From Chionoecetes opilio (Eukaryota; Arthropoda; Malacostraca; Decapoda; Majidae): a stretch of 64,000 nt of DNA. A program made the translations under genes and the position numbers. This document shows, piece by piece, positions 21,472-33,929 of the stretch (the first letter of the stretch is position 1; each line of letters begins with the position of its first letter). The stretch is taken from positions 43,501-107,500 of the forward strand of contig JACEEZ010020494.1 of the NCBI GenBank assembly GCA_016584305.1, given 5' to 3'. A model generated the notes under the pieces. It searched no databases and was not told where the DNA came from. It saw nothing but the letters and a program-made list of their open reading frames with translations.

Positions 21472-22156
21472 GTTATCAAAGTAGCATAACTGTAGTTGTA
21501 ATAGTATAAGAGTAGGCACTGATATCACTTTAGTGAAAATAGTGTTTGTTGTCCCCAGATCATTCACTTAATGTCACAGAATTTGGAATTTACACTTAAC
21601 CCTTTCACGTCACCATTGTCATTCACTTTTTGTTGTCCCGCGTAAACCCATTGTCACCCGAAATGTCACGCGCGGGAAAAAATTTGTACTTCCACCGCGT
21701 CTAGAAACTAAACTATCAAAGGTATCGAGTTTAAAAATATGTTTAGTTTTTAAGCTAAGATCATTTCCTATATCATACAATGTTAAAAAAAAAAAATGCT
21801 AGCGTGAAAATAACTTACAAAACCTCGAGTTACAAGTGAAAAAAAAAAAAAAATAACACCTTGCGGCAAAAAATAATATGCCAAAAATCAACTTATCATC
21901 ATAGAAGATTTTTCTACATTCCATGACATAGCTGAATAAATTTCCTTTCCAATGAAGTATAATATATTGTAATTCGCTCAAAAATAAAGCCATACAACAA
22001 AGTGAAAGATAGCGTAAAGTTTTTTTTTTTTAATAAATATATTGTATAATATAATATTATACAATATTATATTATGCAAAATATATTTTAATATAATATA
22101 CATGTATTGTAATTCGCTCCAACGGTCAAGTGAATTTCACGTCAACCGCGCGCTTT
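21472..22156. other. AT-rich intergenic DNA, nothing certain
   Basis: Contains 'ttaaccctttcacgtcacc' (21597), which could be one end of another TTAA-type element, and an AT palindrome at 22040-22080. No gene. Confidence 0.4.
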
Positions 22157-22160
22157 TTAA

Positions 22161-23491
22161 CCCGTCGGGTGCCAGCGACGTAGATCTACGTCAGCAGGGC
22201 GTGTCACCCCCAGTGCCAGCGACGTAGATCTACGTCGGCAGGGCGTGTCACCCCCAGTGCCAGCGACGTAGATCTACGTCGGCAGGGCGTGTCACCCCCA
22301 GTGCCAGCGACGTAGATCTACGTCGGCAGGGCGTGTCACCCCCAGTGCCAGCGACGTAGATCTACGTCGGCAGGGCGTGTCACCCCCAGTGCCAGCGACT
22401 TAGATCTACGTCGGCAGGGCGTGTCACCCCCAGTGCCAGCGACGTAGATCTACGTCGGCATAATTAAAAATTCATTTTGGCAAAACTATTCACTTATTAT
22501 TTTCCATTTCCACATAGGGTGGGTGACACATGCACCCTTTGAGCGATGTGGCAACGGTATAGCATGTGGATAAGGGTGCACTCACAACAAGCGAGTCGAG
22601 TTGAGTTGAGTTGAGTCAAGGAGAGTAATTGTCATAACGAGTGATCGAAGACTCGTTGTGATTCAAATTGACTCGACTCGACTCAAATTGTTTGGTGTAA
22701 AACTAATCGCTTATTATTTTCCATTTCCACATAGGGTTACAGATGCACCCTTTGAGCGATGTGGCAACATTATAGCATGTGGATAAGGCTGCACTTAGGC
22801 CCGGTTCACACTTCACGTATTTGCTACGTGCGTCTTGTTATAGTGACGTCACCGTGACGTCACGATGACGTTACCTCGTCACTGGTCACTCCCGCCCGCT
22901 CGATCAGAAAAAATTCAAGTATAAAACCACCTTGCTTTCCTTACTTCCTCCCTTTTGTACCCCATGACACACCTATTACTCCCTTCACTATATCCCCCTT
23001 CACTCCCTGCTCTACCTATATAGCGCTACAATCCCCTGACAATAGGCTATTGCAAAGGTTACAAGTGGATTCTGTATAGCGGGGTTCACAGGTGTTGCCA
23101 CATATCCCAGTCGTGGCGATATTTTTCAAGTCACTAATAATTACTACCTATTACACGGCCTGTAGAGGGTAGGGTGTTGGTGGCGTTGGTTGGTTGGTGG
23201 TTGAAAATTATTATTAGATTATGAAAATGTATTTGCAGTCTGTATACTTCAAGGGTTGAAATATAGTCATGCATCACACGCAAACAATAAACTCTAGGGA
23301 TAAAAAAAACAGAAATGTAGCAAAAATGTTCATAGCTAATTTTGACATGAAAAATACATTTGTTAAGGGTTTTTTTGTCATTATATTGTTTAATTTAACC
23401 AATAGACCACAAATAAAACAAATTTAAAAAATCGAAAATCGGCCAGCACTGGCGTAGGTCAAAGGTAAAAAATTGGGCAGCACCCGACGGG
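22161..23491. mobile_element. piggyBac-like non-autonomous element
   Basis: Starts CCCGTCGGGTGC and ends GCACCCGACGGG, with TTAA immediately outside both ends (22157-22160 and 23492-23495), the piggyBac target duplication. No transposase frame remains. Its inside holds a 44-bp satellite, two ~100-bp direct repeats ('cacatagggt', 'gagcgatgtggcaac') at 22500-22580 and 22715-22790, and a CpG-rich region with TGACGTCAC. Confidence 0.8.
22165..22460. repeat. 44-bp satellite with an internal palindrome, seven units
   Basis: Unit 'gtgccagcgacgtagatcta' plus 'cgtcggcagggcgtgtcaccccca'. Each unit has the perfect palindrome GACGTAGATCTACGTC (one unit reads ACTTAG). The first unit abuts the left terminus of the piggyBac-like element, so the array is an expansion of its subterminal sequence. 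Confidence 0.95.
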
Positions 23492-23495
23492 TTAA

Positions 23496-25022
23496 GATTT
23501 TTAATAAATATTTTAAAATATTATTTTTGGATGACGCTCAAAGACGTCATTTGTACGTTAAATGTTTTTTACGTTTTTTCTGTGACCGTCCCTGTTGTTG
23601 TGTGTGTTTGAGCTGCCTTTGTTGTGAGGGGCGAGGGGTGTTGAGGGCAGGCAGGGTGAGGCGGGTCCTGCTAGGTCACTGTGGAGGGAGAGCGAGAGAG
23701 AGAGTCATAAACACTGTTACATGTGCAAAGCCATTCAGATTGACTTTCAGAGCATCATACTTTTTACGGGTAACTTCTGGCAGGTTTTATAATGGTATTG
23801 ATTGATCTCCTAAAGAAGTAAAGCTGGTTTATATATTATAAGATATTCGCAGCCTTTTATTGGGTTGTCATTGGTGATTTATAATTGTCCCAAAGAGGAA
23901 AGTCATGTAAGTTAATTTGATTTGCATTCATATCGTACATTATGTTAACACTCTTGACCAGACAGACTTTCCGTGCCTTTCGTTAGTGACCAGTGAGATG
24001 CTATAGAGTAGTCAGAATTTGTTGTCACAGCAAAACTCATCTGGACTTGATATAATCGTGACAACTGTGTGTAAAGTGCCATGTATGTCAGATGGGGTGG
24101 GCTGCCTCTTACTCCTCACACACTATAGGTATGTGCATATTCTCCGATTTCACGCTTGACAACTTTGTCAACATTTCAGCTCAGCCCCGTTTTCTTTTCA
24201 TCGAAATTGGCAAAATTTAGCGCAAAAGTTGTGTTGTGAACCCCCTAAGAAATCTGTTTTTTGTGTGTTTTCCTGTGATTGCACGAGCTTACACATGATT
24301 TGATGACGTAGTACACACATTGACCCCTCAACTCGTTGCAGAAACAATTCTCGAAACATTTCTGAAATCACGGACATTCCGCGGAAATGGAGATGTGTTT
24401 CGTGACAGGTCGCCAAAACGCTCGTCAATTTTGCTGAAGGCGAGTGAAATTAATCTTGAAACTAATAAAATAAGTTTCTTTAGTTATTTGTCCGTCTATA
24501 TGTCGAATTTGATACGTTTTTATCGAGTAGCAACAATTTTATCAGGCTATCTGTAATCGATGTCAATGCACTGTTTTTCATTTCGTTGTTCGTTCGTTCT
24601 GTTTGTTTGTTTGGTAATTATGGAGGAGAGTTTCACGTTCGTTTTCAGAGACACCAACTACTTTTTCTTGGCCTACAATAGGTGCTTGTTCTAATGGTGC
24701 TAGTTTTATTTTGCGCAAACCCAAAAAAAAAAAAAAAAAAAAATGAAACCTAACCTAACCTTATGTTTTAATGAAACCTAACCTAACCTAACCTAACCAT
24801 GAGTGTTCATGATGCCAAATTTTTATCGGTCACAATAATCCTATTGTTTTATAAGACAAAAATATGCCCAAAAGGCGAACTTCTATTTGATGTAACTTTC
24901 TTATTTTAGGTCCTAGGAGGGTCATCTTGGTGTCATTGGAAAGTTTGTTTCAAGACCTTTCCACTGATACCTCTTGCAATAGCATTTAACAATTTTGAAT
25001 TTTTTTCCCACATAGCTACACA
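23496..25022. other. Intergenic DNA, no gene recognised
   Basis: Contains a modestly GC-rich stretch at 23590-23700, and CCTAA repeats with an A run near 24723-24798. No convincing frame or splice-flanked exon was found; a 5' non-coding exon of the zinc-finger gene could be hidden here. Confidence 0.4.
24723..24798. repeat. A run followed by short CCTAA (telomere-type) repeats
   Basis: About 20 A's, then 'aacctaacctaacc', then a second block of four to five CCTAA units at 24775-24798. CCTAA/TTAGG is the common arthropod telomere repeat. Confidence 0.7.
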
Positions 25023-25226
25023 CTATAGTCGCCTCACGTTAAGGTGGCGGAAATGAGGCCCCCTCTCTTCCCCCTTCCGAATGCACAGGATTGGCTGAGG
25101 TGTTGGGGCTTTAGGGCGGAACTTGGAGTAAGGAATTCTCACCCAACACTTCAACCAATCCCGTGCGTTTGGAAGGGGGGAGTGAAGGGGCCCCATTTTC
25201 GCCAACTTAACGTGCGGCGAGTATAG
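25023..25226. mobile_element. Palindromic MITE, copy 2
   Basis: Same family as 1694-1900: shares 'ggggctttagggcggaactt', 'gtgaaggggccccatttt' and the terminal 'ggcgagtatag'. The arms are better conserved than in copy 1. Confidence 0.8.
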
Positions 25227-25456
25227 GAACTTAAATTATGGTTTTGTTGTGTGATCAGTAAGACAAAGTTGTTTTATTTCAGGTGAGGCGTGTGTGTGAG
25301 GTGGGCAGGACTGGTGTGGCAGCCTGCAGGAGTGTGCCGTGAAGTAGCCAGGACGGGTGAGCTGGCCTGCAGGTCTGGTGGGTCAGCCTGCCACTCTCTC
25401 TTTACTCTCCACCGCCACAGCAGCCCGGCACCTCGGTTCTGAAAAATGATGACTAA

Positions 25457-25521
25457 CATAAGAACATAAGAAAATAAGGAAGCTACAAGAGGCTGCAAGA
25501 CCTACACGTGGTAGTTCCTGT
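25457..25521 (+). mobile_element. Dispersed 'tagttcctgt' repeat, copy 3
   Basis: 'aagaaaataaggaagctaca' through 'ctacacgtggtagttcctgt'. Lies about 500 bp before the zinc-finger gene. Confidence 0.85.
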
Positions 25522-25925
25522 GACATTTTTCTCTCATTTTCATCTCATCTGCAACACCACAAAACTACTAATATTGCCAATGAATGTGTTGCATTTCATT
25601 AGTAATCTTGCCAAGTATAATATTTCTAACAATAGGATGTAGACATTTAAAAGTATTTCACTTGATAATTGTTGATGGCATTATTTTCTTACCATTCAAT
25701 ATGTCAAGGGTTCTCATTAACATATTTGTGCAAAGCAAAGACCAGTATTTTTTTTAGATATTAAGAGTTTCCAGTCACATGTTTACTATGATTTTTGTTA
25801 ACAGTTTACCACTAGTGTAGAACAGTCTTGTAATTGTACACTTCACTTGGAGGTCAGTAGTGAAGTCACCTCAGAGACTTATATCACCACAGTATTTTCC
25901 CCATCTGCCCGTTGCCTTTGTATTA

Positions 25926-25991
25926 AGAAAGAACACAAGAAAATAAGGAAGCTACGAGAGGCCGTGAGATCTACACGTGGTAGTTCCTGTA
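25926..25991 (+). mobile_element. Dispersed 'tagttcctgt' repeat, copy 4
   Basis: Another copy, ending 41 bases before the start codon of the zinc-finger gene. The sequence just after it (gtagacag) could serve as a splice acceptor, so the leader of that gene may be partly repeat-derived. Confidence 0.85.
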
Positions 25992-26031
25992 GACAGCTGT
26001 GAGGGGCGGGCTGCCTCAAGGAACACTGAAC

Positions 26032-29000
26032 ATGAAGGGCGAGTGTGACGGCAGAGCGCTGGGCCCCAGGGCACCTGTGAGTGTTGGGGCGGGCGGCATG
26101 TCAGGGCACAGCAGGGAGGGGGGCACGGGGAGGCTGGAGGCGGTGATCAAGGGGCAGCAACAAGACAACACCAGGAGCTTGCCGGTGGCGCCTGGTGTGG
26201 GGAGGAGTCAGGGCAACGGCACGCGAGGCTTCAGCGTGACGGAGCTCACCAAGGGGGACAACAACGGCACCACGGCTAAAGGAAACCTGCAAATACCAGG
26301 TGTTGAGGATGGTGCCATGGGGAGCATTAGAGTGCCATCCTTCAAGGGCCAGGAGAGAGGCCCGGGGAGTGGTGACGGGGCCAGTGTGCAAAGAGGAGGG
26401 GAGCTCGGTGCCCTGGGAAGCATCAAGATCCCTACCCTTAATAAAGGAGGTTGGGATCTGTCATGCTCGGCTGATGTGAAGAAAGTGAGCCTTGACGTCA
26501 CCTCAGGAAACACGCAGTTGACAAGTATACAAGACAACCAGGCGAGTGGTACCGGGGCATTTAATGTGACAAGGGGGGAAACCAGGGCATTATAACAGGA
26601 GAGAAGGTACAAGTGAGTGCCCTTCTGACAGGTGGTGTGATGGATAATAGTAGTAGTAATGATAAAAGAGAGAGCCAGAATAATGTAGCTGAGCCACCTA
26701 GCATGACAGCTACTAAGAGGGTGAACCAAGATGGTGTTGCCCTGGAGACACTAAGTGAAGGAGGTGCGAAGAGGTTCAAGAAAGATGGTGCGCCAGGACC
26801 TCCTGATGTGATGGGTGGCTCTAAATGTAATGAGAATAAAGCTACAGACTTATCAAACGTTGCACCCGCCAAGAGAGTGAGCCAAGACGGCGCTACAGAA
26901 CTACCCGGTATGATGGATGTCAAGAGAATGAGGCAAGACAGTTTCACAGAGACGGCAAGTATGACAACCACTGGTAATGAGAACCTAAATAGTGCCACAG
27001 AGACAGTAAATAGTGCACACACTCAGACACTAAGTCAGAGCAGCGCCACCACAACAGCATGTGCAGAAACCCTCAAAACAGACGACCAGAACAGTGCTTT
27101 GGCAATGATGAATACACCCCATACCAAGAAGATGAATGAAGGCATTATCACAGAGAGTCCAGAGGTGGAAGCTGTGAATGGCAACAAGGAAAATGGCACC
27201 TCCAGTCAAGCAGATGCATCAGTCGGGGAATGCTCTGGAGGCAGCTCTGTCAAGTCACTAGTATCAGGGTTAAGGCAAGATAAGGTCAACAGTGACACAG
27301 AGCATTCAAAACTTCGCTCTGGTGATGTAAAGAGCCAGGATCACCCCAAGGAGAGCCCATCAGTGGCAGCCATGACGCAGGTGGTCTCTGAACCCCCAGA
27401 CAGAGACAGGGAGAGCTCAGGGGTGTCAGGTATCCAGCATGAGAGCCAGGGCAGTGCCACTGGGGGGTCAAGCACGGCAGTCGTCAAGGAAGACATAGGC
27501 GTGGGCACAGAAACCCTTGCAGCGCCCCAGCAGTGCTCACAGGAAAACAGTGAAGGACAGCAGGAAAAGGTAATGAAGACTGAGGAAAAGTATGTGGTTA
27601 AGGAGGAGCAGGGAGGTGGTGGTGAGGGGAAGGGGCAGGTGTGTGACTCCCTCATCCCCCCTGTGGTAAAGCCTGAAATGGTGAGCATTGAGACCCAGTG
27701 TGACGGCAGTGGCATGGCAGTCAAGGACGAGTACACCTTCCTTCCTGAGGACGGCGGGGAGCCCGGGGAGTGCCTGGGGGGGTGCGAGCCGGGTAAGAAG
27801 CCCCACAAGTGCTGCCAGTGCGACACCTCCTTCAGGACGCCATACGAGCTGTCGCGCCACGGCCGGGTGCACAGCGGGGAGCGGCCGTACCAGTGTCGCC
27901 TGTGTCACCGCTGCTTCAAGCGGAAGGACCACGTGGAGATACACATGCGCCGCCACGTGGAGGACCGACGCCACGCCTGCAACGACTGCGGCGTCTCCTT
28001 CGTGACGTCCTCCTGCCTCCTGCGTCACCAGCGCCGCACCCACGGGGCACCCGGCCCCAAGCAGCACGCTGAGGGGGAGGGGGAGGCGGGGGACAGCAAG
28101 GGTGACGGCAAGGACCAGGCGGCCTCCAAGGAAGGCCAGAAGAACGGCCGGCGCAGCAAGAAGAACAAGCCGGACACCACGTACCGGCCGGGCGGCAAGA
28201 CGGTGTGCATCATCAAGAAGCGTAACCTGCGGCAGCGGAGTTACTCCTTCGTGGAGCTGGAAGACGACGTGGAGTGCTTCGAGAGTGACGAGGAGGACCG
28301 CATCCCCTTCCTGAAGGTAAAGGAGCAGCGGCGAGAAGAGGTGCAGGAGGAGTGTGGGAGTCAGGCGGCCCAGCTGGAGCACAGCCTCTTTCCCCCCAGC
28401 CTGTTTAACCCTGAAACCTCCCTGGGGCACCTGCTGCTGCTGGGGGAGGTCAGCCGCATGCTGTCCCACTCCCTGATGCCGGGACCCATGGATGGCGCCG
28501 CCAACCAGGCCAGCATGGCCATGCATTTAGGGCGGACGATGGGACCTCCCCAGAACCCTGATGAGGACTCTGATGATTATGATTGTGACCCTCCAATGGT
28601 GGCCTGCGATGTGACCTTCATGGAGACTGAGGGGGAGGAGGCCGGCCTCTCATTGCCAGATGACGGCTCTGCAGCTCTCCACCCAGAGGAGGTGAAATGT
28701 GAGGCAGAGATGGGTAAGACAGGGGCTCATTGCCACGGCGGGCCATTCCAGGCAGGTATCAAGACAGGGCCATGTCAGGCTGGGCCACACATGACAGTTC
28801 AAGGCCACAATAAGGTCCAAGGCGGCGCCAATACACCCCCTCTACACAAGGGTGAGACAGCCAACAGTCATCAGCACGGCAACAATGGCTGCACACCACC
28901 CATCCCAGGCCGGCCGGCAGCTCCGGCCACCAACAACAAGACAGGCACAGGTGTGGGGGCCATGGGAGAGCCACGCACTGCCTGGGTGCCCACCAACCAT

Positions 29001-31220
29001 GCCAAGGGCAAGAACACATGCGACTCCTGCCGGAAGAGAAATGAAGCCAACCGTGTGGCCCAGGCAGAGCGGGAGCACCAGGCCCTGGAAGCCCAGGCAC
29101 CACTCACGGTGAAAGAAGAAAGTAAGCCAGCGAACACTGTCCAGAGGTACCAAATGAGAGACAAGGTCAAGCCTAAGCCCACACCACCTGTGGCTAAACC
29201 CCCGCCACCCCCCAAGCCTCAGGAGTCCAAACCAACAGTCAAGCCAACTGTCAAACCAGCAGTCAAACCAGCAGTCAAACCAGCAGTCAAACCAACAGTC
29301 AAACCAACAGTCAAACCAACAATAAACAAGCGTGGCAAGAAGGCTGCCAGCGCCAAGAAGCGGCGGCCAGGCAAGGGCAAGGCTGGTGGTGACGTGCACA
29401 GGGCCGCCGCAGCCTCCCAGCGGCCCCACAAGTGCCAACTTTGCCCCTTCAACTTCAGGTCTGCCACCGAGCTGAAGCGACACGCCAGCACACACAGCGG
29501 GGAGCGGCCCTTTCTCTGTGACCTGTGTGGCGCCGGGTTCATGCGCAAGTGCCACCTGCAACTGCACGTGCGGCGGCACAGCGGCGAGCGGCGCCACGCA
29601 TGCCAGGAGTGCCGGATGCGTTTCTTCACTCCCTCGGACCTGGCGAGACACCAGGCCATCCACCAGGCCGGAGACAAGGCCCTCGAGTGCCACCTGTGCC
29701 ATCTATCTTTCCGCCGTGCCTTCCACCTGGAGCGCCACATCCGCCGCCACAACGAGGCGGCGCCCTTCGCCTGCAAGCTGTGCGGCGCGTTCTTCAGCTC
29801 GGCGGCGGCGCTGAGGAGCCACGACAAGCACCACAACACGCCCGGCCCCCACGCCTGTCCTGACTGCACCGCCGCCTTCACCACCGCCACCGCACTCTCC
29901 CGCCACCGCCGCGTCCACTCCGCCCGCCACCACCGCCTCCTCAGAGCTATCGAGCGCCACGCCACGGCCAAGTCCAGCTATGAGTGTGTGTCCTCCGGGG
30001 TATCCCCGCTGTCCCTGGTGATCCGCAAGGTAGCGCCCACAACGCCGGCAGCGGAGGAGGGTGGCGCCGGGCCTGCCAAGGATGCACCGCCGGATAGCTC
30101 CCCCAAAGAAAAAGAAAATGAGGAGATAGAAATGGACAAGACTACCTCAGGTTTTTCCACTCCAGATCAGGAATCCATGGGAAAGGAGGGAAGGGAAGCA
30201 GCTGATCTCACTCTTCCTATCAGTAAGGAAACAAAGACAGGTGACTTGACGGCCTCCAACCTCACCACAACAGACAACGGAATGGATGGCAAGGTGGAGA
30301 AGAGTGATGACATGATCTCCAGTACCTCCATGGCAGACCAGATAAATGATGACAGAGAGGACATTATCACCAGCAGCCTCTCTCCCTCAGCCAGGGGAAA
30401 AGAGAGAGCTGAAACACCGGCCCTCAACTCTAACATCACAGATAAAAGAAAGGAGGAAAGTGAAAATATTTTATATAGTACTTCAGGTAGAAATAACAAA
30501 GGGAATGTAGAAATTCTCTCCATCCCTTCCATGCAAGGAAGAGTAAAAGAGCAAAGGGAAAATACAGTCTCCACATTCCCCTTTGAACATTCAGAGTCAG
30601 GCATTGAAGGAGAGGTGAACAGCAGCAGCTTTGAAACAAAAATAGCAACAGTTCAGGAAGAGCCAAGTGTGTTTGGATGGGCCACCACAGCTCGCCAAGA
30701 GGGTGTCCACAACAGCGGGGCAATGAACCTTTCCGCCTCACGCAACATTGAGGCAGGCATGGACATGGTCTATCATAAAGCAGTGTCAGTTCTTCCTTCC
30801 TTAAACAATGGCGAGGAAATGGGTTATGAAAGCATACCCAGTTTATCTGTCACAAACCGGGAAACAGCGCATGTACAAGAATCAGGCAGCAGAAACGGCT
30901 GCAGTCCCACCAAGAAAGAGACAAGAATGGTTTCCAATGAGAAGCTGAATGGTAAATCTGACCTTGGCATCTCTCTTGTGGACAAAGAAAGTAAAGAGGC
31001 ACAAGGAAGAAGCAGTTGCAGCCTTTTGCCACCTGTTAGCAGAGAAATGGAGGCTGTTAAAGAAGGAATCCACTGCAGAACCGCCTACCACCTGACTGGC
31101 CCGACTGGTGGCCCGGCGTCCCTACACGGTGACTCAAGGTTCCCGGGCGAGCAGGAGGGAAGCACAGAGGATGGGGGTCAAGCAGGCAGGGTGAGGGAGG
31201 GAGTCACCAGCCCGAGCTAG
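26032..31220 (+). CDS. C2H2 zinc-finger protein, nine fingers (one frameshift)
   Basis: Probable DNA-binding nuclear factor. From ATG 26032 a frame begins MKGECDGRALGP and runs to a stop at 26595. The main frame is open upstream of 26613 and runs to TAG at 31218-31220 (1535 codons). The two join smoothly if one G is added to the six-G run at 26573-26578 (...VTRG|GNQGIITGEKV), for a protein of about 1730 residues. Counting from 26613, fingers 1-3 are near residues 397-482 (HKCCQC, YQCRLC, HACNDC) and fingers 4-9 near 937-1108 (HKCQLC, FLCDLC, HACQEC, LECHLC, FACKLC, HACPDC), with HSGERP linkers. Between them are a Lys/Pro/Val repeat (about 870-907) and a basic KKAASAKKRRPGKGK stretch, a likely nuclear signal. 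Several VKxE SUMO-type motifs occur (VKEE, VKPE, VKDE, VKCE). No intron is seen. I do not recognise the orthologue. Confidence 0.85.
26571..26580 (+). other. Probable one-base loss in G run of the zinc-finger gene
   Basis: The upstream frame (codons starting at positions congruent to 25999 modulo 3) must shift by one base to enter the main frame, whose last upstream stop is at 26562-26564. The only homopolymer in the overlap is the G6 at 26573-26578. Confidence 0.6.
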
Positions 31221-31282
31221 CCACAAGTGCAATATTCAACCTGTGAATGAAACTCTTTTAAGCATAACCAGATATTTTTAGA

Positions 31283-31346
31283 ACATAACATAAGAAAATA
31301 AGGAAGCTACAAGAGGCCGCGAGACCTACATGTGGTAGTTCCTGTA
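31283..31346 (+). mobile_element. Dispersed 'tagttcctgt' repeat, copy 5
   Basis: 'acataagaaaataaggaagc' ... 'gtggtagttcctgt', 60 bases after the zinc-finger stop codon, so it would lie in that gene's 3' untranslated region. Confidence 0.85.
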
Positions 31347-33289
31347 ATTTTTGTCTCCTGAAAGGCATCAGGTTCCAGACATTGAGAGGGAAGTGTGTAA
31401 AGAAGTGGTGTAGGTGAGGCAGCTGTACGGAAAATTTGTGTACCGTTCACTTGTGTTCATGACTTGAATCTCAGACCCTGTGGGCGTTTCAACACTTCCA
31501 CTTGACCCGTGTTTTGCAGTGACGCCACAGCTGAACAAGTGAATGCATTGTACACATGTTCTGCCTCAGACTCCCCCTCCCACTCAGCTCTGGTGAGAGT
31601 CTGATCAAAGTGCAAACGTAGATGATTGAGGGAGAGTGACAAGCGACGTGTGAGGGTGGTGTTGGTAAAGGACGTACACATACCTACTTACTTATTCAGT
31701 AGTTGACAGTGCAAGCTATGAGAAGACTGTGATAAGTTAGGTTTTATTGTTGACTGATATTACAAATTATTACAAATTATGTCTATTATAAGGAAATTTA
31801 GTAAAAAAAGAAATATATTGAACATTCACATTGGCATTATTTTAAGAAGTGAATCGTGGCAATAGATTATAGTAGCGCATTGAAACTTAGCATTATATTG
31901 TGAGTGTTCAGGTTAGAGACAATCTGTGTGTGCAGGGAAACCTTGTTCAAACACAGCTTTATGCACCAGACTTTGGCAAAAATTGAGACTCAGTGCCTAC
32001 CAGCCTACCAGATGGGCAGTTTTTGGAGAATGAGACGAGGAAGTGCTGCAGCTATAATCAGACTGGCTTAAACTAGCGTCTGGGTGGGGCAGCTCAGGAA
32101 TGCGCTATTGCCACCTACTGAAAATAATTAAGCTTATTTTTTGTGATATTTGTAAAAGGCATCACAAAAGAGATATACACGTACTGATACAATTTTAACG
32201 TGAATATTATACAGCTGGAGGCCTCGGGCGACTCAACCCACACCGCCAGTTTAAACCAGTGCGACTATAGTGTTGCATATCACCAAGGTCCTCTCATTCC
32301 TGCAGTGCTTGAATCAGGTTTCACTGCACGCTGTTGAAAGGAGATGCCATATTAGGAGGATAATGTCGCAATGTATGAGAGTATAAGAGTACTATGTTAA
32401 GAGACTATAAGAGTATGTTAAGAGTGAGGGAACACAACAGTAGCAGTAAGGAAACAGTGTGATGAAGGTCTCAGCCTGTGGTGGACGTACATACTAACCT
32501 GAAAATCTCCTTCCCAGATCAGTACATGTGTAAGGTCGGTCACAGCCTGCCGGCGTAGGTTGTCTTGTTAGTCGTAGGCATGTTGGGTATTTTATAAAAC
32601 AAATTCATCCCAGCATTATGTTACGTGAAAGCTTAACACATTGTTGCAGTGAGACAAAAGCTATGCAGGAGTTTCTTTTGAACATTTCTACGTTTATTTG
32701 TACCATACTTGCAAGAACCGTAGCCGCTTGCCGTGTTGTATCATCATCAGAGTGGTCCGGCTCTGTCCCCAGCGCTTGTAGTGAGTTGTAGGCAGCTCGT
32801 AGGCCTCGTACCGCTGTTGTAGCACCCAGAGCAACCTACAGATGTAGTCGTGTGTAGAGAGTAGACGAGTAACACTTTTTCTCAGCTTACAGCGCAAAAC
32901 TAATGTGTCTTTCACCGCATAGCTTAGTGAGTGTTGTGTGCGTGAGTGCGAGTGTGAGTGTAGCGAGGATGAGTGTAGTGAGGGTGGAGGGGCTGGGTGT
33001 GTCCTCGGTAGCGATATACTGATAGTACCTGACTGTAGCAGCGTGCGTTGGCCCTCGGCAAGGCAACTTCACGGGTGTTAGACTGTACTGGTCTTTCCCG
33101 GGGGTTGTGTTGCCATTGTTTTTTTGGTTATGATTTTTCTATTTTCTGTTCTGTTTAAGTTTGTAGCATTTGTTGGATGCCAAAATTATATTGTAGAGAT
33201 GCCTTAATCAACCTTTGTATTTTATTATTGAATGGTTTTATGAATAGTTTTTCTTTATATTGAATAGTTTTATGACAAGATTTATCAGA
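31347..33289. other. No gene recognised; possible 3' untranslated region
   Basis: Mixed-composition DNA after the zinc-finger stop. 32690-33070 is more GC-rich but contains no conserved frame. No clear element termini. Confidence 0.4.
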
Positions 33290-33845
33290 ACCTTTATTGG
33301 CAGCTAACATTTTATTGATATTTTATTTAGTTGACGTATGTTATCATTTATTTTATGGGCGATTTTGTAATCTCAGAATCGCCTTTCAAATCCAAAAAAA
33401 GTGAACCATTGTTGGTAGCTAAAATTTAATGGATATTTTATTTACTAAATTTATGCATGTTACCAAAAAAACTGAACCATTGCTGGCAGCTAAAATTTTA
33501 TTGTTATATTATTTAGTTTGCGTATTTTATCGTATATTATTTTATATGCGATTCTATAATCTCATAATTGCCTTTCAAATTCCCAAAAACTGAACCATTG
33601 TTAGTAGCTGAAATTTAATGATATTTTATTTAGTTTACGCATGTTAATGGGTAACATTTTTATTTATTATTTTACATATTTGAAATTCTGTAATATCATA
33701 ATCGCCTTTCAAATCCCCCAAAACTGAAGCATTGTTGGTAGCTAAAATTTTATTGATATTTTATTTAGTTTATGTATGTTATCATTTATTATTGTATTTG
33801 TGATTCTGTAATCTCATAATCGCATTTCAAATTCCACAAAAAACT
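33290..33845. repeat. ~120-bp tandem repeat, five diverged units
   Basis: Each unit has 'aaccattgttggtagctaaa', 'gatattttatttagtt' and 'cgcctttcaaatc'. AT-rich satellite. Confidence 0.9.
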
Positions 33846-33929
33846 ATTGCAAACTCAAATCTCATTCACATTTGTACGAGGTCTCCGTATATTGTACTAC
33901 ATCACTCGGTTCAACACTGTCACTTATAC

